The notes beneath the pieces are model-generated. The model saw nothing but the letters and a program-made list of their open reading frames with translations, was not told where the DNA came from and searched no databases. Shown here in pieces: positions 1 through 11,595 of a stretch of DNA of 63,840 bases. Origin of the DNA: Ichthyophthirius multifiliis (lineage: Eukaryota > Ciliophora > Oligohymenophorea > Hymenostomatida). Positions within the stretch are counted from its first letter, which is position 1. The number at the start of each line of letters is the position of its first letter. The position numbers and the translations under genes were made by a program. The DNA is taken from the NCBI RefSeq assembly GCF_000220395.1, contig NW_004086833.1:1-63840 (forward strand), in the 5' to 3' direction.

Positions 1-272
1 TATTTTTTTAATACTTTTATTATTATTATCATATTTTTATTTTTATTATAATTTATTAAATTTACACATAGTATTATTTTTCTTATTTTTTAGTTTTCTT
101 ATAAAATATTTTTTTTTTTTTTTTTTTTATGATTTCTTTTATTATTCAAATATATATTTTTTTTTTTTTTTTATATATATATATTTCAAAAATTATTTTA
201 ATATTTAACTTTTTACATATTTTATTATTTTTTTTTTATTTTATATTTTTTTTAACTTTATGTTTCATATTA
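1..272. other. A+T-rich gene-free stretch
   Basis: Long T runs and short TA repeats. No coding frame, RNA gene or telomeric repeat is visible at this edge of the window. Confidence 0.6.
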
Positions 273-1247
273 TCAATTAATTAATTGTAATATAAACTAT
301 ATTAAATTTTAAAATAATATAATTAACATAAATGTAAAATTTTTTCTTTTATTTTCATATAATTAATCTTTGTGTTATAATTTACTTTTCCTATTTTTTA
401 TATATTTTAAGATTTTTATTTAAAAATCTAAATTTAGAATTTTAGAAAAGAATTACAACTAATTACTTAGTTTTTATTATAATTTGCTACATAGTTTTTA
501 TTTTATTTTTTTTATTTTTAATTATAATTACTTTAAATTCTAAATATATTATTATAGTTATTTTATTGATTTATAATAATAATTTACAAGATTTTCATTA
601 CTAAAATTAATTTTTAAATTGTTATTTTTATTATAATATTTTTTTTTTTAATAAAAATTTTAGTTATGTTTTATTTTTTTATTGATAATTAATTTATATT
701 TAATTTTTAAATCGATTACAATTTATTTTTATATATTCTTTAAAGAATTAGTTTGAAAATTTAAAATAAATTATTATTTTATTACTCGCATTAATTGTTA
801 TTAGTTTTATAACTTTTTTATAAATTTTATTGTTACATTTATAATTATTATTTTCTTCATAAAGTTTATTAATTTTTTTTTTTATAACTTATCTTTTAGT
901 AATATTTTGTTTTTATTCTCAATATTTGTTTAACTTTTTATTTTTTTATCTAATATAACTTATAGAATATAAATCATATAATTAATTATAATTTAAAACC
1001 TTTTATATAATTTTGTATTTAAAACTTATTCATTCTATATTTTTTACTCCTTATATGAGGCTATTTCTGAATAGTAGACAAAGTTTTTCTAGTCGTGATG
1101 ATATATTGAGGATTTGTTGAATAATTAAAGCTTTAAATATTAGGCTTCGTTAGATATTTCAATATTTAGTAGTTTTATTGATTTTTCTAATTAATGATAA
1201 TTTTTCGGAAACTTAGCTATTTTGGCTTCAAAATCAGTTTAAAAATA
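273..1247 (-). CDS. Possible exon or ORF, Lys/Gln/Asn-rich, unknown
   Basis: With TGA as the only stop, this minus-strand frame is open for 325 codons between two TGAs. I followed it line by line and found no break. The first part (about 1247-1000) looks most like real coding sequence, with mixed composition and short motifs such as DFEAKIAKFPKN and EIASYKEQ. The later part is almost entirely Lys, Gln, Asn, Ile and Leu and could be chance in A+T-rich DNA, where TGA is rare. There is no ATG at the upstream edge, so if real it would be an internal or last exon with the start near 1250-1470. No family is recognised. Confidence 0.25.
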
Positions 1248-1472
1248 TCATTTGATTATTTAATTTAATTATTAATTCTATTTTTATGTATTAAATTTTG
1301 ATATTTATTTAATTAAAAAAAAAAGAAAATAAAATAATTATTAAAATATAGTAAATATTTTTCATTTGAATAAATTAAACTTTTAAGAATAAAAATTTAT
1401 AATAATAAAAAAAGAAATTGCATATAATAAAAATATATTTTTATAACTCTGAATAAATATATAAAAAAATAA

Positions 1473-2162
1473 TCAATAACTTTCATAAACACATTATGTA
1501 CTTTAAGTCCTAATAAGATTGCTTTTTAGGAATTTTCTTAATTCAACTTCATTAATTTTTAGATCCTTATTAACATCAATTTGATTAAATAAATCACTAT
1601 TATATTATTTTCCAAAATAATGTTATAATTCTTATTCAGTAATTAAATCATCTCCGTTTTCATCATAAGTTCTTAAAAGATCCCAAGTATATTCTTATAA
1701 AGCTTCTTTATTTTCGATAAGCCTATTAATATTGTCACATTTTAAACTTTAATATCTTTTTTATTATCTACAGAATCTATTATCTAATTGTCGTAAATAT
1801 TTCTTTTAGAATACAAGGAACTCTCTTTGATTTATATATCCATTAGAGTCAGAATCAAAATCCTTAAACATATCTTAATTATAGTTTAGGCCTAAAAAAG
1901 ATTCAACTTCTTATTAAGAAATCAGACCATCTTTGTCCTAATCTAAATATTCAAATATTTGTTTAGTTTAGCTTTATAATAATAATTCATTTATTATTAA
2001 TTCATTTATTCTACTGCAGTTTAATTCTTAACCACCTTCTAATTATAATAAAGATTTTGAAAATTAGAGATCTTTTAATGATTTTTTATGAGATTTTGCT
2101 TTTTTCAAACTTACACATTATACATATGTAATTATAACAAGAATTAAAATTAATACCTTCAT
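1473..2162 (-). CDS. Secreted EF-hand calcium-binding protein
   Basis: A single-exon frame of 229 codons from ATG (2162) to TGA (1473), with many in-frame TAA/TAG read as Gln. Residues 1-17 (MKVLILILVIITYVQC) form a clear signal peptide. Four EF-hand loops follow, in pairs: DQDKDGLISQQE, DSDSNGYINQRE, DENGDDLITEQE and DVNKDLKINEVE. Each keeps Asp at loop position 1 and Glu at position 12, so all four look able to bind calcium. The overall plan (signal peptide, four EF-hands, no C-terminal retrieval tetrapeptide) suggests a calcium-binding protein of the secretory pathway, for example in calcium stores or secretory organelles; that location is inference. It lies in the same direction as the thioredoxin-like gene upstream, 683 nt apart. 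Confidence 0.88.
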
Positions 2163-2845
2163 AGTTATTTTTATAAATTTTTATTTTTTTAGATTATATT
2201 TTTTTTTCAAGCTTATTTTTTTTTTATTTTAGAAATAATATATTATTGTTACGTTTTTTTAGACAAAAATTATAATATTTTTTTTTTTCCTTGTTCATGT
2301 TTGTGTTTATATAATGAATATCTTAAATTTGTAAAAATAAATTGATTAAATAAGTTAAAAACAGACACTACAAGGTTTAAAAGTGGTTAAATGAATGATA
2401 TGATATCAATTTCAACTATATTAACTTCAATGAATAAAAAAATTAATTTTTTACAAAAATACGTTTTTAAAATATATTATATAAAATAATATAGATATTT
2501 TTATGTTAAGTCTTTATTTCATAAATAAATACTAATTTATTTTATTAATATATTGTTTTTTTAATATTTTTTTTTTTATGACAAAATTAATTTCTATTTT
2601 TTTAAAATTAATTAAAAGATAAATTTAATTTATAAAATTATAAATATAAAATATATATCATTATGAAAAATAAAAAGAAATAAAATTATTTTCTAAAAAA
2701 TATACATACCTAAACACATAATAATACGAAATTTTCATAAATAATATTTTCACATCTCAAAAATTTCGTTTAAATTATATAAAGGCATTTAAACACTACT
2801 AAGGCTACTTTCAGCTATTTTAATAATTTTTCTAATGAATTCATC
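2163..2845. other. Intergenic, A+T-rich
   Basis: About 0.7 kb between two minus-strand genes. It holds the 3' flank of the thioredoxin-like gene and the promoter side of the EF-hand gene. No other frame or structure is convincing. Confidence 0.6.
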
Positions 2846-3643
2846 TCATTAATTATTTGAACAGCAAGTATTAAAAATGGATATAACTCCAAAAATGATA
2901 ATTCCAACGATTAAAACAATGATAACAGGACCTAATTTTTATAATGAAATTTTAAAATTGATAATATGATTTTCATATTAATCTTTCTTATATTTATTAA
3001 AATTAACTTTTTTTTAGTTATTTTATTAAATTATTTAATCATCCTTTTTTTCTTCCTTTTTTTCTTCTTTTTTTTCTTCTTATTTTTCTTCTTATTTTTC
3101 TTCATTATTCTAAGTTTTTAGACTTTTGTCTTCCTAAATTTCATCTTCGAATCCTTCTTCATATTCCTAATCTAAAATTTCATAAGGAATAGATTCTTTT
3201 TCGTAAATTAAATCTCCTTTAGATTAACATTCATTATTTATAAATTCTAATATGTATTAAGGTTCCCTTTTTCCATCAAAAGTGCATTGTTTATAATCTT
3301 TTTTAGTAAATAATACAATTGTAGGATATCTATTAACTTTTAAAAGTTCTCTACATAACATATCGTTTTCTACACAGTTTATTGCAATTAATTTTGTTTT
3401 TTTTCTATCAACTTATTCTGCCATTTTCTCCCATACTGGTTAGAATTTTTAGCATATTGGGCACCATTCTGAATAAAATTAAATGCAAATGTTCTTTGGA
3501 ATTTTTCCTGTTCCTAAACCTGTTTTTCTTGCTAAATCTTATTGATTTAAATCTAAAGTGGTTAAACTATTCTTATAATTATGAGAGATTACTTTTTATA
3601 ATAATTGTATTAATATGTATATTATTACAAAATTTATTTTCAT
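2846..3643 (-). CDS. Membrane-anchored thioredoxin/PDI-like protein
   Basis: A single-exon frame of 265 residues from ATG (3643) to TGA (2846). Residues 1-19 form a hydrophobic signal peptide. A thioredoxin fold follows, with active-site sequence SEWCPICQKF near residue 60. The WCPIC motif keeps both redox cysteines but has Pro-Ile where PDI has Gly-His and thioredoxin Gly-Pro. Downstream are the expected LIAINC strand and the cis-proline motif VNRYPTIVLF. A Lys/Glu-rich linker of KEE-type repeats (about residues 175-200) leads to one transmembrane helix near the C terminus (GPVIIVLIVGIIIFGVISIF) and a short tail ending in CCSNNQ. The arrangement resembles TMX-type disulfide oxidoreductases of the ER membrane, with the catalytic domain in the lumen. 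Exact substrate unknown. Confidence 0.88.
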
Positions 3644-4048
3644 TATTTATTAAATATTTAAAATAAATTAAGATTTTTTTATTTTATAAATTTTTATTGA
3701 CATATATTTTTTAATTATTAAATTTGTAATTTTGTTTTAGAAAAGATAATTGAAAATAAATTATAAGTTAATTTTTATCTTTTTAAAACAATTACAGTAT
3801 ATATGTAAAATAATTAATTAAGATTTCATAAATATATTATGATAATTAAACAAAACAAAATATATTTATTTATATTTAATTTAAATATAATAAAAAATTA
3901 TTAAATGATTAGCAATATTTTTATTTTATTCATGTAAATAAATTAAATAAAATATATTTAAATTATAATATAATATATTTTATTAATTCTTTAAAGTTTT
4001 TTTATATTAAACATTTTAAATATATTTAAAATGTTTATTTTATCATTT
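3644..4048. other. Intergenic, A+T-rich
   Basis: About 0.4 kb between two minus-strand genes. Only A+T-rich sequence is seen. Confidence 0.6.
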
Positions 4049-5979
4049 TCAATTGTTTAGTCCCCAACACTAAATATAAATATTATATAAATAAATTTTA
4101 TTTAAATAAAAAGCAAACCTCAATATTCTATATCCTAAATTAATTATTTTTATTGACTTCACATAATATTTCATTATCAAAAGTATCACATTAATGAGAA
4201 AATCCAGTATATAAATCTTTTTAAACAAAAATTCCATACTTATCACCACAACCGATTCCAAATCCATTTGAATCTGAGTAAATATAATGAGAGTTTTTGT
4301 CAGTTGAATTAAACACTTCAATATTTTAATTATTTTCAACAAATCTAAATAAAAAGCATTCACCATTACCATAAAATGAATTACTATAATGTAATCCATC
4401 CGAAACGTAACTTCCGAAAATATTTCCTTTAGAGTTTTTAATTATAAAGAAAAAAGGAGACTCACATTCTACATTTCTATATAAGCTAAAAATTTTAAAT
4501 ATTTATTTTTATAAATATTTTAAATATGTTGTTTACGTATTTAAGCTTGTTCCATTTTTTAAATTAGAATATAATAAACGCCAGTTTGTGAACTTGAACA
4601 TATTAGGCATATAAAATACTATCTATATTTATTTTTAATTTTTAAATAAAATAATAATAATATTCTAATATACTTCTTAAAATTAACTATTTTCTATTAT
4701 TTATGAGTTTTCTAATAAGCATGCTTTATATTCTAGTTTTTTCCAACTCTCAAATCTTTCTATTATATTTTTAATAAGATTTTATTTTATATTTTTTATT
4801 TATATAATACATAATGTTTCTTGTTATTAAAAAGAATTACTCCTTTATTTCGGGATAAGATTATCATATAAAATGTCGTAAAAAGGAATTATATTCTCAA
4901 TGGGATTTTCCAATTAAGAAGTTTCTTAATTTTCTTCGCTAATTTTCTCTGTTAAATATTTAGTTATTTTTTGGGCAATTAAATATTTTATTTCATTTGA
5001 TAAATTTTGACCTTAAAAGTCTTTCTCAAAAACTCTAAAACATAAAGTACAAATAGATTATTTATCATTTTTTAATTATAAAAGTCTTTCTTTGTAATTT
5101 CTTTAAATTTCTTTATGTTCTATTGTACTTAATCCTATTTAAATTACATAATCTTTTTGATTTTCATCGATTATCTCATCTGTTTTAGGAGGTAAAATTA
5201 TACAAATAGATTCATTAATGTCTTTTATATTTATTTAGGCGTAAAACTTTAATTACTTTTTTTCTTTAAATAAAGAAAAAAAAATATTATTTGATTTATT
5301 TATTTAATATTTTTAGTTTTTTAGTTTTGAGTTACATGATAAGTTTTATTAATTTATATTATTAGATAAAGAAGGTTAAAATTAAATAGTATTTTCTCCA
5401 ATTTTTAATGTTCCTAAAATATTTCCATAAGGAGTACAATAATAAAATTAGTCTATTTAAAAAAATTATTATAAAAAAATAGATATAAATGTAAAAAAGA
5501 TTAAAATACATATCGAAAATCCTTCTGAATTTTATTCATAGTCTAATTCAATATTTTTAGGAATTTTTAATGTCTTTCTTAATAAAAATATTAATTGATA
5601 AATATTTTTTTATATATAATTATATTTTTTTTCTTATAAAAATAATTTTAAAATAAAATATAACTAATCTTTTTTATAATTAGTTGCTTTCTTATATATC
5701 GTTCATTTCTTTTATTTTTTCTACTCTTTTTATTAATTATTAATAATAAAAAGGTATTTTTTTTAATATTTTACGGAATCTAATATTATTCAGACAGTTT
5801 TCTAATGTTTCATCCTTAGCTTCTATTTTATGAATTATATAGTTTTCTTAATCATTTTAATTTGTAATATCTTCTTCTTATTCATATTCTTCGTATTCAT
5901 CAATACCTGTATAAATTCTTACTCTTGGATAAACTTATGTATCAAGTAATTAAAAATTTATTATTTCGTAAGGCCTCAT
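4049..5979 (-). CDS. OXR1: OXR1-like protein: LysM, GRAM-like and TLDc domains
   Basis: Five introns (4070-4118, 4486-4536, 4623-4673, 5453-5509 and 5574-5664) give a frame of 543 residues that closes on TGA at 4049. A LysM-like motif lies near the N terminus (YIIHKIEAKDETLENC). A GRAM-like segment in the middle reads YYCTPYGNILGTLKIG. The C terminus is a TLDc domain with the typical NWRLLYSNLKNGTSL, GNIFGSYVSDG, IGCGDKYGIFV and QCDTFDNEIL motifs, ending in IECWGLNN. The TLDc end makes sense only when the 49-nt last intron is removed, which supports the model. This domain order is that of OXR1/NCOA7, linked to oxidative-stress protection; TLDc proteins also act on the V-ATPase. The start at 5979 is the first good ATG; an upstream exon is possible. 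Confidence 0.85.
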
Positions 5980-6590
5980 TTCGTTTAATTAATTTGGCGA
6001 TTCAGGTGTATTTTAATCTTCTGTTTAGTTCTTTTTAATTATTTAAATAAAAAAATTTCACCATAATTATTTAGAAATATACAAAATTCAAAAACTTTTT
6101 AAAAATATTATACATTTTTTTTATTTTTAATCAGATTTAGTAAAAATTTTAAAGAATTAATTTTTGTTTTTAAATATAAAACCAATATTTTTAATTATAT
6201 ACCAGAAAAAAAAAAATATTAATAATATTTAAAAATATAAATTAAAAAAGTTATTAATAATTAAAATAAATAGTATGTATATATATATTATTATTAATTT
6301 TATATTAATATAAAATATTTATTAATTTTCATTTTTAATATATTGTTTTAAAATATTTTATTTATTTATATCTAATTAATTTTATATCTATTATATTATT
6401 ATTTTTAAATTGTTGTTAAAAGTTTTATTTTTATTTTATATATTTTTTTATAGATTTTTTATTTGTTTTTATTATTATTATTTTCTCATAATATTTTCAT
6501 TTAATTAAATAATTAAATTATGTTTACTAAAATTTAATATTATATATTAATAACTATTATAAAAAAGATATCAATTACAACATGAAATAA
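5980..6590. promoter_or_regulatory. Divergent intergenic region
   Basis: About 0.6 kb between the OXR1-like gene (minus) and the membrane-protein gene starting at 6591 (plus). It must contain both promoters, but no element can be named in sequence this A+T-rich. Confidence 0.3.
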
Positions 6591-8644
6591 ATGCATGAGT
6601 TTATATCTATTATTATCTTATTTTTATTTAATTTAAGAATATAAAATATAACAATAAAAACAAATATTATATTATACCATTTTGAATAAAAATATAATTT
6701 GAAAAGACCAATATTAAATTTTCTTATAAAATTATAAACATTTTTTATAATTTCTTCGTCAAATAAATTTCAATTAGGTATTCTATTTAAAGGGTATATA
6801 CTTAAATATGATATTAATAATAACAGGGAATTCAAACTCATGTATTTTTTTTATTATGATTAAAATGAATTAAAAATTACAAATTTATTTAGTGAAACAC
6901 CTAAAATCGAATATTATTAAAAATTTAGATAGTTGTAATATATTATTTCAAGTTTTATTAAAAAATGAAATATCTTCATAATAGTATTTTTTATTAAATA
7001 AAAATATAGAAAAAGAGTATAATATATTATATTGTATATGATAATTTACTTTTTTTTGTTTGCTTGAGGAGTATTTTTAGATATTAGGTTTATATTTTTG
7101 AAATATTTAAAGGAAAAAATATGATCTTTTTACATTATTTAAGCTCTATTGTCTTATATTTTCAAACAATTTTTTTATAAAGTGTTTTAATAGAAAAACA
7201 TAAGCTTAATTCAGGAAATAATCAAAATTTTCAAGAAGATATTAAAAAATATTTTTATATAGGAATTTTAATTTTTGTAATAATGTAAATTTTTATATGA
7301 ATTTTACTCGATTTTATCAAGATATAAATAATTTTAAATAAAAGATGTTTTTTATCAAAAAAATCTATTTTATTAATTGAATTTCACTATAATTTTATGC
7401 AAAATTAATGTTGTTATTGGTAATGGTATTTTTTCAGAATTATGGTTTAGATTTTTTTTCCCCCCCTTTTATAATTCTTTTTTTTGGAATATACCATTAG
7501 TCTTTAAAATTAAATTTTTCTGAAGATAAATATTAATTAATTTAAACTAACATCCAGAAGATATAAATATGTAATTTCCTTTATTAAATTGAGTAATCTT
7601 TCATAATTTTATTTTAATATTAATGGTTTTTTCATCCGGATGGATAATATATTATGATTATTATTTTAAAAAAAAAAATATAGTTAAATTAATACTCATT
7701 CCATTTCTGCTTTAAATACACTGCAAGCTAATTATATGTGAGAATATAATTTGAAAAATAATTTTATAAACTTAGATTTTGATTAGAAATTTATAGTGTT
7801 TTTTATAATTTTTTGAAAAAAATAAATAGATTAAAAATGAATAATAATAATAATATAATTACAAAAAAAAATAGTTAAGGAATTTTTTGTTAACAAACTT
7901 ATTTTGCAATAAAATCTTAATTTTTAGATAGAAAATATTATAAATTAAAGAAATTATATTATATAGAAACTTAATTTCTAAAATAAGAATAAAAACAGGA
8001 AATAATATTTTTAAAAGTAAAAAAGTATTTCATTTATATATAATTAAGATAGTATCAATACAAAAAGTATTGCTTATTCAAAATGATACTTGAATAGTAT
8101 TTTAATATTATATGAAATATTTAAGTACATTTTAGATAAAAATAAATAATATGTATTTATTTTTGTGAAATGAACAAATATTTTATCTTTCTTGAAATAC
8201 TTGATATTTTATTTAAAAAAGTATCGAAGTTTTTTTTTTTAAGTAAAATATTTTTTAAAATAATTTTATGTTTTTAAGGATATAAAAATAATTTTAAAGG
8301 ATGCTTTTTTATTTCTTGTTTGTATGTGAATTTTTGGAAAAAAACGGATTAAGTAAAATTAGCTAATATTAAGAGCTTTGAAAGATTAAGCTTTATGTCA
8401 AAGTAATTGTAAGATTAAGAAAATAGAACAAAGTGAATTATTTAAAGGTATTTATATTTTAGATGAGTATTTTGCATATTTAGTTTGTTAAAAAATATGT
8501 AATAGGATGTGGATCGAATTTATATTTATGAAAATCTTAAGATTGATTGGCAATCAAATAAATACAATAATAACTAGAGTTTTCAAATAAATATTTATTA
8601 TGTGTGGAAAATACAATTTTTATTTTTTAAAAAATTACTAATGA
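6591..8644 (+). pseudogene. Multi-membrane protein gene, damaged or mis-sequenced
   Basis: The first exon starts at ATG 6591 (MHEFISIIILFLF, a signal peptide) and stays open for 125 codons to TGA 6966, through coding-like motifs such as FQLGILFKGYILKYD and MYFFYYDQNELKITNLF. If one A of the A run at 6960-6965 is disregarded, the frame continues FIKNEISS. Farther on, 7030-7290 encodes hydrophobic stretches (FLHYLSSIVLYFQTIFLQS, YFYIGILIFVIMQIFI) interrupted by a TGA near 7298. 7300-7660 stays largely open, and a final piece at 8330-8644 includes GIYILDEYFAYLVCQ. The plan (signal peptide, luminal domain, several membrane helices) recalls the GPCR-like intimal-thickness-receptor family of ciliates, but that is only a resemblance. 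Either a decaying gene or a real one hidden by undetected introns and base errors. Confidence 0.35.
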
Positions 8645-9415
8645 ATAAATATATAAAATAAAAATTACATATTTAATTTTATTTTTAATTAAATATCTTT
8701 AATATGTTTTTATCTTATATTTTAATTAAAAAGTATTATATTGATAAACAATATGAAAATAATAATTTTTTTCTTAATTCTTGAATAATCACTTTCACTT
8801 TTATGGGGAGTTTCTCATCCGAAACATATTTATAATTTTTAAAACTTTTCATCTGAGGTAGATTTTTAATTTGGTTTTTTTTATGATAATAATAATAATA
8901 TAACAAATAACATATAAAATCTATAATAAGATGTAATAATTTAGAATGGAGACTTAAATTTTAAAAATATAACCTCTTATTTCAAAATAAATAATTTATA
9001 AGATTATTTTCATAAGATAATATAAGAAGAAAAAATATAAATAGGGATTAAAACACTTAAATCATATAAAAAGAAAAGATGGGATACATTAATAAATATA
9101 AAAAATATAAAAAAAAACTCAACTGATGAAAATTATAATTTATATTTTTATTTTATTCATAGTTTGTAGAATGATGATGAAAATTTAAATATATAAGAAT
9201 AAAAATAAAATATGATTATTTTAAAATAAAAAATAAGAAATGTTTTCTATATATAAAATTTATATAGTTAAAATATATTTACTTATAATGTTTTTTAATA
9301 ATAAAATCTAACAATTATTTAAATTAAAAACTAATTTGATTCGTAACTTTTTTAAGTTACTTATGCATTAGCTTCTTTTCAAAAACCTATTGCTTTAAAT
9401 CTATTAGTTAATTTA
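8645..9415. other. Intergenic, A+T-rich
   Basis: No recognisable gene. The frame of the following gene is open a little upstream of 9416 but offers no earlier ATG that I could find. Confidence 0.5.
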
Positions 9416-10294
9416 ATGAAATAATAAGAAAAATTATTTATTGAATAGTCAAATATTTTATTTTTAACTAATTATAATTTTAAAAATATACATTCTTAAA
9501 TTTAATAATTAGTATGTTTTGCTATAAGCAATATTTTAGGAGGTATTTATTATGAAAATTAATAAATTCGAATTGACGGAAAAATAGAATATTTAGGTAT
9601 TTATGGAAAAATTATAAACAAGTTTGATTAAAAATTAAATGAATACATTTTAGATTAAATATCTAAATAAGATATTTCTTTTGAATAAAATAGTTAATTA
9701 TATTCATTATTAGTTAAATGTCAAAATTAAATACTTTAGACATAAAAAGAAACTTATTATGATTTAATAGATAATATTATAATTGATTTCAACTTTTAAC
9801 TATAAGAAAATAAAAATATGAAAAAATCTCCTTAACAAATAGTTAATTATAAAAACATATATATATTACTTTAATGGATTTTAAGGTAAAATATATTCTT
9901 TACTAATGATAGAATTGAATACGAGAAGTTTATGAAAAATATACTCTATGATGTCCGTTAGAAAATCCAAGACTATTATAATTATAGTAAGTAAACAATT
10001 AATGATTTTTTTATATTATAACTTGAATAATTTATTCCTAATAAAAATAAATTAATTTTATTCATATATAATATTCTTTAATAAAAAAATATTTATGATT
10101 TAATGCCTTTTGATATACTTTAACTTATGCATATTTTACATGAGTACGATATTGAACTTTATTTATAAATCCACGAAAAATACATTGTAAAACATATTAA
10201 ATAGTATTTAGAATTAGGGCATCTGAATTTTTAAAATAATTATTATGAAAATCTTGCTGTTTTTTTAATGTTAATAAACGACAGTTTTTGCTGA
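9416..10294 (+). CDS. Hypothetical protein, unrecognised
   Basis: An intronless frame of 292 residues from ATG 9416 to TGA 10294. The frame remains open upstream of 9416 (with PIALNLLVNL just before the ATG), so the true start could lie further upstream or in another exon. Composition is mixed and coding-like, rich in Ile, Leu, Tyr, Asn and Gln, with stretches such as NILGGIYYENQQIRIDGKIE and PFDILQLMHILHEYDIELY. There is no signal peptide, no convincing transmembrane segment and no motif that I recognise. The 3' end converges on the voltage-sensor-like gene on the minus strand, 141 nt away. Confidence 0.55.
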
Positions 10295-10435
10295 CATTAC
10301 ATTTTAAATATATTATATATTAATATTTAATAAAAATTTAAAATAATTTATTCATGTTTTCATTTGACATATATATTTTTATTCGTATAAAGGCTACTTT
10401 AATCATATTATTAGGGTATTTATATTTATTTTAAT

Positions 10436-11158
10436 TCATTTATTAATTTATTCTAATGTGACCTTAATTTTATTTAATAAATATATATTTTAAATAATTT
10501 TTAATTTTAACTGTTTTATCATAATTATAAATCTTAAGACTTGTGATACATATCTAGTTCCAATTAAAGATAATCCTATTATATCTTCTTCTAAATCTAC
10601 TTATCTTTATATTATTTAAAAACGTATTTAATAATTAATATTTATATTATATATTTTATATACTCATGCAATTTTTAAACGTAAAAAATTGTTAAAATAA
10701 TTACAACTACAAAAAAATTTATTAAATCAAATAAATTCCATATATTATTAAAATAATTCTTATTTATATTTTGATTTAATTATAAATAGATTTTTTTTTT
10801 TAATACTTTTCTTTCTGCTGCTATTCTTATAGAAATGTCTATCATTATAATAAAAGTTAAAAACGCTTCTAAACTAAAAACAACTAAGCTTTTCAGGCTT
10901 AAAATAGATGTTGTTTTTTAATATATAAAATAAAATAATTAATAAAAGTATATTTATACTGCTCTATTGGATCAAGTAAAATCTATTTATTTTTTTTGAA
11001 TAAAAAAATATATATGAAATTAATATAAATTTAATTTTATAATAAATAATAAAAACATATGTAATCAAAATTAAACATAATAATAGCTATATTATCGAAA
11101 AATAAAAATAGCATTAACTTGTTCTTAATTTTTTAAGATAGTATTTTAAATATAGCAT
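10436..11158 (-). CDS. Four-helix S1-S4 (voltage-sensor-like) membrane protein
   Basis: Four introns (10605-10663, 10759-10806, 10898-10959 and 10983-11056) give exactly 160 codons with TGA at 10436, so the exon phases support one another. The product is 159 residues with four hydrophobic segments: S1 SIIQLLLCLILITYILL; S2 LEAFLTFIIMIDISIRIAAE; S3 IWNLFDLINFFVVVIILTIF; S4 SLIGTRYVSQVLRFIIMIKQ. S2 carries Asp and Arg inside the membrane span, S3 begins with the NLFD motif typical of voltage-sensor S3 helices, and S4 carries spaced basic residues (Arg, Arg, Lys), though not at every third position. There is no pore segment. This resembles isolated voltage-sensor proteins (Hv1/TMEM266-like) or a ciliate membrane family related to them; ion conduction is not shown. 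Start is the ATG at 11158. Confidence 0.68.
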
Positions 11159-11595
11159 GTAAGAATTTTTATTTGAAAATTTAAAAAAAATAAAAAAATA
11201 AAAATAATGGTAAAATATTTAATATAAATAATAATAAAAAATAACATTATTAAAAATAAATAAATAAAAAATTATAATATATTTATATTATATAAATTTA
11301 ATAAATTTTTATAAATTTTTAAGAAATTATTTATAATAATAAATTTAGAAGAAAATAAATAATTTTTTGTTATTATATATATATATTATTTTATTTTAAA
11401 TTTGTTTTTAATAAATTATACTTAATCTGTAGTTTAAAATATAAAAAATGCATGGTTTTAGTAAATTTATTACTTTTAATTTTTTAAAATAATAAAAAAT
11501 ACATAAAAATAATTAAAATAAAATATTTTTATGTAAAATACTTTATTTTTTGACATTTTTTTAATAAAATATAAATTATTTAAAAAAATAAAATA
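11159..11595. other. Intergenic, A+T-rich
   Basis: About 0.4 kb between two minus-strand genes. No feature is recognised. Confidence 0.55.

Noticed and set aside
4066-4400. Reading through the last OXR1 intron to a TGA near 3930, which gives a longer C terminus
   Set aside because: Removing the 49-nt intron 4070-4118 gives the conserved TLDc ending IECWGLNN and an immediate stop; the read-through tail is low in complexity.
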